Positions 18,238 to 26,586 of a stretch of DNA of 64,000 bases are shown here, piece after piece; the stretch's first letter is position 1, and each line of letters opens with the position of its first letter. The translations under genes were made by a program, and so were the position numbers. Below the pieces are notes generated by a model, which ran no database searches, was not told the DNA's origin, and worked only from the letters and a program-made list of their open reading frames with translations. Source of the DNA: Phycisphaerae bacterium (lineage in GTDB: Bacteria; Planctomycetota; Phycisphaerae; FEN-1346; JAACEH01); contig JAAYDY010000107.1 of the NCBI GenBank assembly GCA_012729015.1, positions 1 to 64,000 of the forward strand. The letters are read 5' to 3'.

Positions 18238-19014
18238 ATGGACACGAGACAGTCCGGGTGGCGTGGTTGGCACTGGGCGATGCTCGGGGCCCTGGGCGTA
18301 CTGGTCGTCGAGGGAGCACTATGGGGCGGCTGGCACATCTGGTACGCTGGCGGGCGAGGGAGCCCCTCGCCTGCTCCCATAGCAGTCGAAGCGCCGCCCG
18401 GGAACGTCCCGGCGTCGCCGGTCGCCGATGCCGGAGGCACTGCCTCGAAACAGCCCCAGCCCGACGCCGCCCCGACGACCTCCGGCACGATGACTGCCGA
18501 CGTCGCCGACCCGGCGAGCGAGCCCCCAGCGGCCGCATCCGACGTTCCGCCGGAACCCCTTACGCCCGAAGAGCTTCTGACCCGCAAGGCCGAGGAATCG
18601 GTTCAGCGCCGGGCCGATGAGGCCAGCCGCGCCGCCGAACAGGACGAAGCCGAACGCACCTTCTGGGCCGACCGTTTCGACGCCTACAAGGCCATGATCA
18701 TGGCCACCATCGACGGCTACTTCGAGTGTCCGGCCGAGGGACGGTACGATTACCTGGTGGAGAAGAACCGGGAGTTCATGACCCAACTCTTCGCCGATCG
18801 CAAGGCCGCCAAACTGCCGGCAGAAATCCGCAATCCGCAGAAGGTGAACGAGGAGTTCATGAAGATGCTCGGCGAGCGAATGAATGCCGAAGAGCGGCAG
18901 AAGCTCGACGCCTACATCCAGGACATGGTCAAGGTGCAACTGGATCGCATGAAGACGCTGATGGATGCGCCCGGCGGCCCGCCGCCCAGCGCTCCGCCGA
19001 CCGGTCAGCCCTGA
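18238..19014 (+). CDS. Membrane-anchored protein, tandem paralogue 1
   Basis: A 258-residue protein with one N-terminal membrane anchor (about residues 12-35), a Pro/Ala/Ser-rich linker to about residue 115 and a charged, mostly helical C-terminal domain. That domain contains A-T-I-D-G-Y-F-E-C-P and R-Y-D-Y-L-V-E-K and is rich in Lys, Glu, Met and Arg. The next gene (19278) encodes the same architecture with A-M-I-D-G-Y-F-A-Q-P and R-D-E-Y-L-R-K, so the two are paralogues. No known domain was recognised. The helical part should face the periplasm or surface. Neither has a catalytic motif I can see. Confidence 0.75.
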   Translation: MDTRQSGWRGWHWAMLGALGVLVVEGALWGGWHIWYAGGRGSPSPAPIAVEAPPGNVPASPVADAGGTASKQPQPDAAPTTSGTMTADVADPASEPPAAASDVPPEPLTPEELLTRKAEESVQRRADEASRAAEQDEAERTFWADRFDAYKAMIMATIDGYFECPAEGRYDYLVEKNREFMTQLFADRKAAKLPAEIRNPQKVNEEFMKMLGERMNAEERQKLDAYIQDMVKVQLDRMKTLMDAPGGPPPSAPPTGQP

Positions 19015-19065
19015 GAGGGCGCGTGACGGACAGGGCTTCGGTCGGCAGCGAACCACAATGCCGTC

Positions 19066-19095
19066 TTGTGCGGACACCCGCGGCCGTTGTAAAAT
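19066..19095 (+). promoter_or_regulatory. Promoter of tandem paralogue 2
   Basis: TTGTGC and TAAAAT separated by 18 bp, leaving a leader of about 175 nt before the ATG at 19278. Confidence 0.45.
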
Positions 19096-19277
19096 GATGT
19101 GCGTCGGCGGTTTGCCGCACGCGAGAGGGCACGAGAGCGAAAGACCGCCCTCGAGTGGCCTCTGTCGGCGCTGCTGAGCCGGCCGCGCAGCGGCGGGACC
19201 AGTGCCCCGGCCGAGGGCCGTCCGGCCACAGGGGCCGAAGCGGCCTCAGGGCCTCGCTGGGATAGGGAGACAAGACG

Positions 19278-20006
19278 ATGAGTCAGGGACGTTCACGGTT
19301 CAGTTCGGCGATGCTGGTGCTGAGCGGCGCGGCCGGGGCGTTGGCCCTCGCCGCGGTGGCCTGGGGCATCTGGACGTGGTCGCAGCGGTCGGCAACCCTT
19401 GCGTCGTCGCCGGCGGCCCCGGCGGTCATGGCGGCCGAGCAGCCGAGCCCGGAAATCGTCGCCGTAGAGCCTGCGGCGGAACCAGCGGCGCCCGAGACGA
19501 ATCCGGAAGCCACGATCGAACCAGCCGCCGGGACCGACTCGGCCCCGGAAACGCCGAAGACGCCCGAGGAGATGCTCGCGGAGCGGGCCCGGGCCTCGGC
19601 CGAGCAGTTGGCCAACCAGGAGGCCGATGACCCAGACGCTGAGCGGGAACGCGCCTATATGGAGGCCTCCTTCGACAAGCTGCGGCAAGAGTCGATGGCG
19701 ATGATCGACGGCTACTTCGCCCAACCGGAGGATAAGCGGGACGAGTACCTGCGGAAGGCCGGCGAAGAGTTTCGCAAGCGGATGGAGGCCGAGCGCCTGG
19801 CGGCGGGCCTGCCCGCGCAGCCCAAGAATCCCGGCCGCATTTGGATGGAAGTCATGCAGATGAACCAGGAACGGATGTCCGAGGAGGAGAAGGCCCGGAT
19901 ACTGGAATTCACCAACGACATCGCTCAGCGTCAGATGGCCCGATTCAGGGCCAATATGGAACGCCAACTCGGCGTCCAGCCGCAACCGGCCCCGCCGCCA
20001 CAGTGA
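19278..20006 (+). CDS. Membrane-anchored protein, tandem paralogue 2
   Basis: A 242-residue protein with an N-terminal membrane segment (about residues 10-33), an Ala/Pro/Glu-rich linker and a helical charged domain. Shared blocks with the gene at 18238 are T-P-E-E-x-L, the I-D-G-Y-F-x-x-P core, R-x-x-Y-L, E-F-x-K-x-M and the closing M-x-R-x-x-x-x-M. It has its own promoter, and a strong terminator lies just after it. The function is unknown. Independent promoters suggest the two copies are used under different conditions. Confidence 0.75.
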   Translation: MSQGRSRFSSAMLVLSGAAGALALAAVAWGIWTWSQRSATLASSPAAPAVMAAEQPSPEIVAVEPAAEPAAPETNPEATIEPAAGTDSAPETPKTPEEMLAERARASAEQLANQEADDPDAERERAYMEASFDKLRQESMAMIDGYFAQPEDKRDEYLRKAGEEFRKRMEAERLAAGLPAQPKNPGRIWMEVMQMNQERMSEEEKARILEFTNDIAQRQMARFRANMERQLGVQPQPAPPPQ

Positions 20007-20038
20007 GGCACCGCCCACCGAACCATGCGTCACAACAG

Positions 20039-20077
20039 CGACACCCGGCCACCGCAAGGCAGCCGGGTGTCGGTTTT
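20039..20077 (+). terminator. Intrinsic terminator after tandem paralogue 2
   Basis: An 11 bp perfect stem, CGACACCCGGC (20039-20049) with GCCGGGTGTCG (20062-20072), followed by GTTTTC. Confidence 0.85.
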
Positions 20078-20136
20078 CTGTGGAGACATGCCTGCGAACC
20101 GCCTCCTGTAGCCTACGCCAACGGCGTCTACGACCG

Positions 20137-21267
20137 TCAGTTGATGCCGGCCTTCTCGCGGAGGCGGTCGATCGTATCGGCCAGGGCCACGGCCTGCGGC
20201 GACTCCGGATACTGTTCCATCAGCATGGCCGCCAGCTCGTAGGCCTCGCGGTGGCGGTTCTGCTTGGTGTACTCGATAATCTGCGTTTCCATCTCGCGGC
20301 GCGTCTCGATGTCGGCGTTTCGCGACAGCTCGTCCATCTGCCCCCGGAGCGTTGCCGCCTCGGGGCTCTCAGGATAGCGATCCAGCAACGCCTCCGCCGT
20401 CCGCTTGGCGTCCCGGTAGTGCTTGCGGTTGACCAGGTGCTCGATCTCCCGGTACAGCCGCAGGCGATCCTCTTTTCTGTGCTCCTCCTCTTCCATGAGC
20501 ACCACGTGCTCGATCTTCTGAGCCTCGGGATTGTCGGGATACTTGGCGGCCAGTTGCTCGGAGGCCTGCCGCGCCTTGTCCCAGAGACCGAGGGTCATGT
20601 ACGAGCGTATCTGTTCGCTGGTGCTCATGATGTCCACATCGCGATACTCTTTCATGGCGGCCTCGAGCTGGCGCGACAGGCTCGCCACTTCTTCGCCGCC
20701 GCCGAACGAGGCCCGGTAGTCGTCGATGCGTTGGCGCGCCGCCGGCCACTTCGTCGCCTTGATCAGTTGCCGGATTTCGGCCTGCATCGTGTCTCGCCGC
20801 TGGTCGGCCAGGCGAGCCCGCTTGCGCGCCCGCTCTTCGGTGTCCAGCAATGTGTTCTCGTTGATGTCCCGAAGCAGCGCCACCGTCTGCCGCGACAGGT
20901 CCGCCTCGTCCCCCGAGGCATCGATTCCGGCCACAGCCTCCCGCTCCAGATGCCGACGCTCGGCCAGGCGGATATTGATCGCCGTGTTGTAATGGTACCG
21001 AACCATCATCGAAAGAGCCCACAGCACGGCGGCCACCGAGAAGCCGACCATCCCCAGGCCGAGGCACTCCTGGACCTTGGCCCAGGCCAGATCCCTGGCC
21101 ACGTCCTCGGTCATCATGGCCTCGGGCACGTTGCCGCGCTCGAGGGCCACATACGCCATGGCCGCCACCGTCACGGTGAGCCACACGAGAGCCAGCACCT
21201 GAAGCACGCGGGCGACCACGTGCGGCTGGGGAAGCGGAATCATGCTACGTTTGGATGTCGACGCCAT
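20137..21267 (-). CDS. Membrane protein with TPR-like helical repeats
   Basis: A 376-residue protein with two membrane helices in the first 95 residues, then a long soluble helical region. At least two TPR-like units end in the telltale Y-P-D-N-P-E-A and Y-P-E-S-P-E-A, with a third Y-P-E-S-P-Q-A near the C-terminus. The middle is charged and could form a coiled coil. Such proteins usually act as scaffolds; no partner is indicated. The frame extends upstream, but the ATG at 21267 has GGGAGGT 4-5 nt before it and begins the hydrophobic region sensibly. Confidence 0.8.
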   Translation of the reverse strand: MASTSKRSMIPLPQPHVVARVLQVLALVWLTVTVAAMAYVALERGNVPEAMMTEDVARDLAWAKVQECLGLGMVGFSVAAVLWALSMMVRYHYNTAINIRLAERRHLEREAVAGIDASGDEADLSRQTVALLRDINENTLLDTEERARKRARLADQRRDTMQAEIRQLIKATKWPAARQRIDDYRASFGGGEEVASLSRQLEAAMKEYRDVDIMSTSEQIRSYMTLGLWDKARQASEQLAAKYPDNPEAQKIEHVVLMEEEEHRKEDRLRLYREIEHLVNRKHYRDAKRTAEALLDRYPESPEAATLRGQMDELSRNADIETRREMETQIIEYTKQNRHREAYELAAMLMEQYPESPQAVALADTIDRLREKAGIN

Positions 21268-21802
21268 GGTAACCTCCCGATTCTGCCCAAGTTGGCCTGG
21301 CTCAACTACTGACAGCCGTATGTCGCAACCGCAGATTTTCCGAAAAACACCGCAAAAATAACGCTCATACGCAAGATGATGCCCGGCAACGGGTAACACA
21401 ACCGCCACGAGGCGTCGCACGCCCTCCGACTCTTTTTTAGACTGCTGACCCCTTGCATGAAATCCTGGTTCAGTCCATAATCATACCAGTCAGTGCATCC
21501 AATTGCCCATCCCAGCGCAAGGGCCTCTGTCATTGGCGTCTAACGCCTCTAGACACGAGGCCCTGTATATTGGACTGATTCTGTCGCCGGGACGATGTGC
21601 TCATGGTGGCCATTCCTATCGGTACCTCTCTACTGGAAGTGTATTCCAAAACCGTCACAACGCCAAGCGGAGAAATCGTTCGCAACGAGTTTCACCGATA
21701 TTTCAGCGGCTGGGCGCCGCCGCCGGATCCCAACCGGCCCGGGCTGACCATTCGACCCTCCAGGATCATCGCTCTGGCGCAGTTCCTGAAACGAATCACT
21801 CC
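21268..21802. other. Stretch with little coding signal
   Basis: This is locally less GC-rich than the surroundings. It holds the leader of the 20137-21267 gene and one doubtful 74-residue frame (21597-21821). No promoter or RNA could be assigned with confidence. Confidence 0.4.
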
Positions 21803-21821
21803 CTATACAGGCATCCGCTGA
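21597..21821 (+). CDS. Doubtful 74-residue frame
   Basis: The frame reads as ordinary protein (V-A-I-P-I-G-T-S-L-L-E-V-Y-S-K, then F-S-G-W-A-P-P-P-D-P-N-R-P-G), with no repeats and a plausible residue mix. It has no clear ribosome binding site and overlaps the end of the glycosyltransferase gene by 19 nt. It may be a remnant of a longer gene. No family was recognised. Confidence 0.2.
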   Translation: MLMVAIPIGTSLLEVYSKTVTTPSGEIVRNEFHRYFSGWAPPPDPNRPGLTIRPSRIIALAQFLKRITPYTGIR

Positions 21822-22711
21822 AGGGCGGCCTCTACGGCCTCTGCCACCATCTCGGCCGGAAGATCGACCATACTCTTCGTGACGGATTTCACAATGCGCA
21901 CCCTCTCGCCTCGCGGGCCCCACACGGTCGCGTCGCTCGGCCCGAACAGGGCCACCGTCGGCGCTCTCACCGCCGCGGCCAGGTGCGTGATGCCGCTGTC
22001 GTTGCCGACGTACAGTCGCACCGACGCCAGGAACCGGGCCAACTCGCTCAGGCGGCAGGCCGCAAGGCACTGCGGCGACGATCCCTCGTCACACCACGGG
22101 CCGCTCTCCGTCTCGGCCGGCCCCAGGATCCATCGCACGGCCATCCCTCGCCCCGACAGACGCCGCGCCAGGTCGCGGAACCGTTCTGCCGGCCAGTTCT
22201 TCTCGGCAGCGCCGCTGCCCGGATGGATCGCAACCAGACGGTCCTCGCCCCTCTCCCTGCATTCTAGCCGAAGACGCGGCACGGCGTCCGTGGCTTGAAG
22301 CTCGAAAAATGTGGAAACCTGATCGTAGACGAACCGGGCGACCGGCGTGCCTTGAGCGATGCCGCGAGGCGGGAAGCTGCGGATCGACAGCACGCGCGCC
22401 GACGTGCCTCGCGAGAGATTCGTCTGAAATGCCTGGTGCGGGAGGCAGTTCAGAACGAGATCCGCCTCGGCGATGAAACGAGGAACGTCGGCCTGCGCGG
22501 CATCGGGCACAAAGAGTCGGTGGCATCCGCTGGTCTCGAAATCGACCGCCTCGTCCGCCAGGCCGCCCAGGCAGGCCAGTTCGGCCCGTTCGGGGTGGCC
22601 GGTGATCGCGACATGGGCGGCCGGCCATTTCCGCCGCAGCCCCTCCAGCAGGGGAAACACCTGAAGGAAATCCCCGATGCCGCCGGTGTGGATAAGGACG
22701 ATGGACCTCAT
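21803..22711 (-). CDS. Glycosyltransferase family 9 (heptosyltransferase-like)
   Basis: GT9 enzymes move a sugar, usually heptose from ADP-heptose, onto lipopolysaccharide core. The 302-residue protein has the two-Rossmann GT-B layout. The N-terminal I-H-T-G-G-I-G-D-F-L is the family opening (normally G-D-x-x-x-T-P). A-I-H-P-G-S-G-A-A-E-K-N-W-P sits near residue 168, and the sugar-nucleotide site reads Y-V-G-N-D-S-G-I-T-H-L-A-A-A, followed by L-F-G-P-S-D. The start overlaps the mnmA stop by 4 nt. Donor and acceptor are inferred from the family only. Confidence 0.88.
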   Translation of the reverse strand: MRSIVLIHTGGIGDFLQVFPLLEGLRRKWPAAHVAITGHPERAELACLGGLADEAVDFETSGCHRLFVPDAAQADVPRFIAEADLVLNCLPHQAFQTNLSRGTSARVLSIRSFPPRGIAQGTPVARFVYDQVSTFFELQATDAVPRLRLECRERGEDRLVAIHPGSGAAEKNWPAERFRDLARRLSGRGMAVRWILGPAETESGPWCDEGSSPQCLAACRLSELARFLASVRLYVGNDSGITHLAAAVRAPTVALFGPSDATVWGPRGERVRIVKSVTKSMVDLPAEMVAEAVEAALQRMPV

Positions 22712-23805
22712 GGCAACGCGTCCTCGGCCCCGAGGGCGCGGACAATCCAGCCGCCGCCCAGGACGCGGTCCCCGACGTAGAAGACGGCGGCCTGCCCGGG
22801 CGTGACGGCGCGTTGCGGCTCGTCGAATCGGACGTCCGCCCCGCCGCCACGCACAGCCACCCGACCACGCGCCGCCCGGTGCTTGTAGCGAATCTGGACG
22901 TCGGCCTCGATCACGTCGCCGTCGCGCGGCGGGCGGGCCGTCAGCCAGTTCGCGTCCTCGACCCGCAGCCCACGGGCCAGCAGATGCTCCTGCGGCCCGA
23001 CGTGAACGGTCGCCGTCGCGGCATCCAGGCTCACCACATACCGCGGCTGGCCAAACGCTACGCGCACGCCGCGCCGCTGGCCGATCGTGAACGCGGCAAT
23101 GCCCTGGTGGCGGCCGACCTCGCGGCCCAACTCGTCCACAATCGGCCCGGGCCGGAGCAGGTCCGGCCGCCGCTGGCGGATCAGGTCGGCGTAGTCGCCT
23201 GCGACGAAGCAGGCGTCCTGGCTCTCGGCCTTGTCGTGCACCGGCAGGCCGCTCTCGGCGGCCATGCGACGGCTCGCAGCCTTGGTCTGCTCACCGAGCG
23301 GCAGCACGATGCGGCCGAGACGGTCGCAGGGAATCGCGAACAGGGCGTACGACTGGTCCTTGTCCGGATCGGCGCTTCGCAGCAGCGCCGGCTCGCCGCC
23401 GCGGTCGGCCACGCGGGCGTAGTGGCCGGTGGCAATGGCCTCGGCACCGAGGTCCAGGGCGCAATCGAGCAGCCGCCCGAACTTCAAGTCGCGGTTGCAG
23501 ACGACACACGGGTTCGGCGTGCGCCCGCGGCCGTACTCGTCCACAAAGTAGTCCACGAGCCGCTGGAATCCGTCGCCGACGTCCAGGACGTGCAACGGAA
23601 TGCCAAGGTGGTCGGCCACACGGCGAGCGTCGCCCGCGTCATCCGCAGCCGCCGGTGCGTCGGGGTCGGAGGCAACGGTGACCAGACCGCTGCGCATGAA
23701 CAATCCGGTGACGCTCCACCCCTGCCGCACCAGCATCAGGGCCGCCACGCTGGAGTCCACGCCGCCGCTCATCGCGACAACGACCTTGCGTCCGTGTCCG
23801 CTCAT
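22708..23805 (-). CDS. mnmA: tRNA-specific 2-thiouridylase
   Basis: MnmA adenylates and thiolates U34 in tRNAs for Lys, Glu and Gln. The 365-residue protein has the PP-loop S-G-G-V-D-S-S (13-19), the catalytic pair Cys100 (N-P-C-V-V-C-N, usual T-P-N-P-C) and Cys198 (S-Q-D-A-C-F-V), A-T-G-H-Y-A-R, D-K-D-Q-S-Y-A-L, and the C-terminal beta-barrel with V-x-I-R-Y-K-H-R. There is no ribosome binding site. A TATAAT box ends 6 nt before the ATG, so this transcript is probably leaderless. It is followed by glycosyltransferase 9 with a 4-nt overlap. Confidence 0.96.
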   Translation of the reverse strand: MSGHGRKVVVAMSGGVDSSVAALMLVRQGWSVTGLFMRSGLVTVASDPDAPAAADDAGDARRVADHLGIPLHVLDVGDGFQRLVDYFVDEYGRGRTPNPCVVCNRDLKFGRLLDCALDLGAEAIATGHYARVADRGGEPALLRSADPDKDQSYALFAIPCDRLGRIVLPLGEQTKAASRRMAAESGLPVHDKAESQDACFVAGDYADLIRQRRPDLLRPGPIVDELGREVGRHQGIAAFTIGQRRGVRVAFGQPRYVVSLDAATATVHVGPQEHLLARGLRVEDANWLTARPPRDGDVIEADVQIRYKHRAARGRVAVRGGGADVRFDEPQRAVTPGQAAVFYVGDRVLGGGWIVRALGAEDALP

Positions 23806-23811
23806 GGGGGC

Positions 23812-23840
23812 ATTATAGGCGCAGGCGGCCCGCCTGGCTA
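23812..23840 (-). promoter_or_regulatory. Leaderless promoter of mnmA
   Basis: TAGCCA and a perfect TATAAT 17 bp apart on the minus strand, 6 nt before the mnmA ATG. Confidence 0.55.
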
Positions 23841-23889
23841 CGGGCAGGGGCGAGAGGCCGACGAGGGCGCAAACAAGGTGGGGCGAAAC

Positions 23890-23917
23890 TTGACAATCGC
23901 GGCTGAATCGCTATAGT
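23890..23917 (+). promoter_or_regulatory. Promoter of tRNA-Met
   Basis: A perfect TTGACA and TATAGT with a 16 bp spacer, ending 12 nt before the mature tRNA 5' end. Confidence 0.8.
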
Positions 23918-23929
23918 GTGTCGGTTCGT

Positions 23930-24006
23930 GGCTGCGTAGCTCAGTTGGTTAGAGCAGCGGATTCATAAGCCGCGGGTCGGTGGTTCGAATCCACCCGCAG
24001 CCACCA
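23930..24006 (+). tRNA. tRNA-Met (CAU), CCA encoded
   Basis: A full cloverleaf: acceptor GGCTGCG/CGCAGCC, D-arm GCTC/GAGC, anticodon loop TTCATAA, T-arm GGTGG/CCACC with loop TTCGAAT, discriminator A and encoded CCA. The acceptor matches elongator tRNA-Met. The last pair of the anticodon stem is A-G rather than a Watson-Crick pair. A tRNA-Ile with modified CAU is the other possibility, but the acceptor argues against it. Confidence 0.95.
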
Positions 24007-24019
24007 GCATCACCCACTC

Positions 24020-24056
24020 CGGCACAGCGCCTTGCGGCGTTGTGCCGTCGTTTTTT
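24020..24056 (+). terminator. Terminator of tRNA-Met
   Basis: CGGCACAGCGCC (24020-24031) pairs with GGCGTTGTGCCG (24036-24047) through one G-U pair, followed by TCG and six T's. Confidence 0.9.
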
Positions 24057-24064
24057 CTGCGCAC

Positions 24065-24092
24065 TGGACGCGCAACTGTAACTGACTATAAT
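24065..24092 (+). promoter_or_regulatory. Promoter of the DUF4159 gene
   Basis: TGGACG and a perfect TATAAT, 16 bp apart, about 90 bp before the ATG at 24183. Confidence 0.5.
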
Positions 24093-24182
24093 GCGGCAGG
24101 ATGTGACTGCCGGCCTTCGATCCGGATGCCCCCCCTGCCGAGGCCGCCACCCGAACCGTTGTCCCCTGTTGGAGACCCCAGG

Positions 24183-26489
24183 ATGGTCACGCGGCACCTG
24201 CTTGCAGCGTCCACACTGCTTTCCCTGCTCACCGTCGCGACGGGCTCGGCCCAGGACACCCTGGAGGAGCGGGTGGATCGGGCCATCGAGAGGGGCTTGC
24301 AGCTCGTGCGGTCGAGGCAGCGCGACAACGGGATGTTCACGGAGCTGGACCCGGCGAGTTTCCCGAAGCCCAGGGACGGCACGAGCCCGTCGTTTCCCGG
24401 CGGCTCGGAGGTGATGAGCATGTGCGTTCTGGCCTACAGCGGCGCGAAGCCCGAGTCGGCGGAGGTGGCCAAGAGCCTGGACGTCTTCATGAAGTTGCCG
24501 CTGGAGCAGACATACACGCTGGGCTTCCGGATTATCGCGTTGGCGGAGTTCTGGAAACACGCCCAGACGAAGACGCGCGAAGAGCTGCGCAAGGCCATGG
24601 ACCGCGACGCCAGGGCCCTGGTGGCGATCCAACTGGCCAACGGCGGCTGGCACTACGCCAAGCGCGACACGGACAAGTTCTTCGACTTCTCGAACACGCA
24701 GGTGGCCGTGCTGGCACTGGGCCTTGCGGCGGAGTGCGGCGTGGAGATAGCGCCGGAGGTGTTCGAGAAGGCCGGCCAACTCTACCTGAACAAGCAGCGC
24801 GACGACGGGGGGTGGGATTACGGCCATCCCCAGTTCGGCAACACGCACAGCTATGGGTCGATGACGGCCGCCGGCGTGGCCAACCTGATCGTGATCCGCG
24901 ACATTCTGGACCCCATGAGCGGGTGCCCGTGCAGCGGCAGCCGCTCGAAGGCGTCGGGCAACTCGCAGGTGGATCGGGCGATTGAGCGCGGAATCGCCTG
25001 GCTGGGCGGAAAGTTCTCGCCGTCGACCAACCCGGACAACAGCACGACGCTCCATCCCTACTGGCTGTACAGTTGTCAGCGCGTGGGGATTGCGACGGGA
25101 ATGAAGTACTTCGGCGACCACGACTGGTACCGCGAGGGGGCGGAGACGCTGATCAAGAGCCAGAGCGGCAGCGGCGCGTGGATCGACTATCACAACACGT
25201 GTTTCGGCCTGCTTTTTCTGATGAAGGGGCGCGGGCCGATCCTGATGAACAAGCTGAAGTACGACGGCCGGTGGAACCTTCACAACCGCGATGCCGCCAA
25301 CCTGGCCGAGTACGTCGGGCAACTCAAGGAGCAGCGGATGCTCTGGCAGGTGGTGGAGACCCGGTCGCCGCTGGACGAGTTGCACGAGTCGCCGATCCTG
25401 TATATCACGGCCGAGGAGAAGGTGGAGTTGCCCGCCGAATTCAAGGCCACATTGCGCCGCTTCACCGACACCGGGGGCACGGTGCTGCTGGAGGCCAGTT
25501 GCGGCAATCCGGCCGGCAAGACATTCTGCGAGACGCTGTGCCGCGAGGTCTGGCCGGAGTGGGAACTGAAGCGACTGGACGACGGGCATCCGCTGTGGAC
25601 GTGCGACCTGGAAATCGCAGGCAGTCGCCCCGTGCTGGACGGCCTGAGCGACGGCATTCGGACATTCGTCTTCTACAGCTCGCGGAACGTGTCGTGCTAC
25701 TGGCAGACGCGGGCCGTCACGCGTTATGCGGCGTCGTTCTACGTGGGCAACAACCTGTACGCCTATGCGACGGACCGGGCGCGGCTCCGCGACCGCAGGT
25801 CGCACCGCCAGGTGGGGTTGGGCGCCAAGTATGCCGCCGAGCAGCCCTCGTGCCGCGCGACGAGGAAGGAACTGGTCGTGGCGCGGCTGAAGCACGGCGG
25901 GCGATGGAACTCCAACGAGCATTACGCCCCGTGGGCGGTTCTGGCCGAAGACGCCCGCGCGCGTCTCGGGCTGGGCCTGCGGGAAGCCGAGCCGGTGGAC
26001 ATCGGCGCGGCCATTGCGAAGGAAACCGACATCGCGTACCTGTGCGGGCGCGACCGGATGGAACTGAGCGATACGGCCCGGGCCGCCCTGAAGACGTACC
26101 TGTCGGGCGGCGGGTTCCTGTTGGTCGAAGCGACCGCCGGCGACGAGGCCTTCGGCCAGTCCGTGCAGGAGGCCCTGAAGGCGGCCGGGCTCACGCTCAC
26201 GCCGCTCGGGCAGGAAAGCCCCATGATCTCGGGCCAGTTCGGCGCCCAGGCCACCGGGTACGCCGTCACGGCGCCGGGCTGGACGGTCGGCCTGAGGACC
26301 GCGCGACTGGGCAAACCGCTGCCGGAACTCTACGGCATCCACCTGGACGGCAAGCAGGTGGGGCTCTACAGCCCGTTCGACATTCTGTATTCCCAGACGG
26401 GGTGCCGCGCGTTCGGCAGCCGCGGCTACGAGCCGGGCGACGCGCGGGCGCTGGCGCTGAACGTGCTGCTGATGGCGGCCACGCGGTGA
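24183..26489 (+). CDS. Secreted DUF4159 protein with squalene-cyclase-like repeats
   Basis: A 768-residue exported protein with a signal peptide ending near G-S-A-Q. Residues about 25-350 are an alpha/alpha-toroid of the prenyltransferase/squalene-oxidase-repeat type: Q-L-A-N-G-G-W-H-Y, K-Q-R-D-D-G-G-W-D-Y-G and G-S-G-A-W-I-D-Y are the Q-W-like turns. Two DUF4159 regions follow. One starts near residue 356 with K-L-K-Y-D-G-R-W-N and includes I-L-Y-I-T-A-E-E-K-V-E-L. The other starts near residue 566 with R-L-K-H-G-G-R-W-N and includes C-G-R-D-R-M-E-L. There is no catalytic Asp-box of real squalene cyclases. The start has GGAG 8 nt before the ATG. The function is unknown. This domain pairing is, to my knowledge, frequent in planctomycetes. 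Confidence 0.85.
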   Translation: MVTRHLLAASTLLSLLTVATGSAQDTLEERVDRAIERGLQLVRSRQRDNGMFTELDPASFPKPRDGTSPSFPGGSEVMSMCVLAYSGAKPESAEVAKSLDVFMKLPLEQTYTLGFRIIALAEFWKHAQTKTREELRKAMDRDARALVAIQLANGGWHYAKRDTDKFFDFSNTQVAVLALGLAAECGVEIAPEVFEKAGQLYLNKQRDDGGWDYGHPQFGNTHSYGSMTAAGVANLIVIRDILDPMSGCPCSGSRSKASGNSQVDRAIERGIAWLGGKFSPSTNPDNSTTLHPYWLYSCQRVGIATGMKYFGDHDWYREGAETLIKSQSGSGAWIDYHNTCFGLLFLMKGRGPILMNKLKYDGRWNLHNRDAANLAEYVGQLKEQRMLWQVVETRSPLDELHESPILYITAEEKVELPAEFKATLRRFTDTGGTVLLEASCGNPAGKTFCETLCREVWPEWELKRLDDGHPLWTCDLEIAGSRPVLDGLSDGIRTFVFYSSRNVSCYWQTRAVTRYAASFYVGNNLYAYATDRARLRDRRSHRQVGLGAKYAAEQPSCRATRKELVVARLKHGGRWNSNEHYAPWAVLAEDARARLGLGLREAEPVDIGAAIAKETDIAYLCGRDRMELSDTARAALKTYLSGGGFLLVEATAGDEAFGQSVQEALKAAGLTLTPLGQESPMISGQFGAQATGYAVTAPGWTVGLRTARLGKPLPELYGIHLDGKQVGLYSPFDILYSQTGCRAFGSRGYEPGDARALALNVLLMAATR

Positions 26490-26586
26490 GGCTTCGGCCG
26501 CCGGCATTTGCGCACCACCTTCCGTTGCGGCCAGTGTTCAGTCTCATGACGGCCAGGACCTATCCGCCACTGGGAGGACGACGCCC

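Noticed and set aside
23949..26507. An 852-codon open frame on the minus strand
   Set aside because: It is antisense to the DUF4159 gene, which has a signal peptide, domain motifs, promoter and start site.
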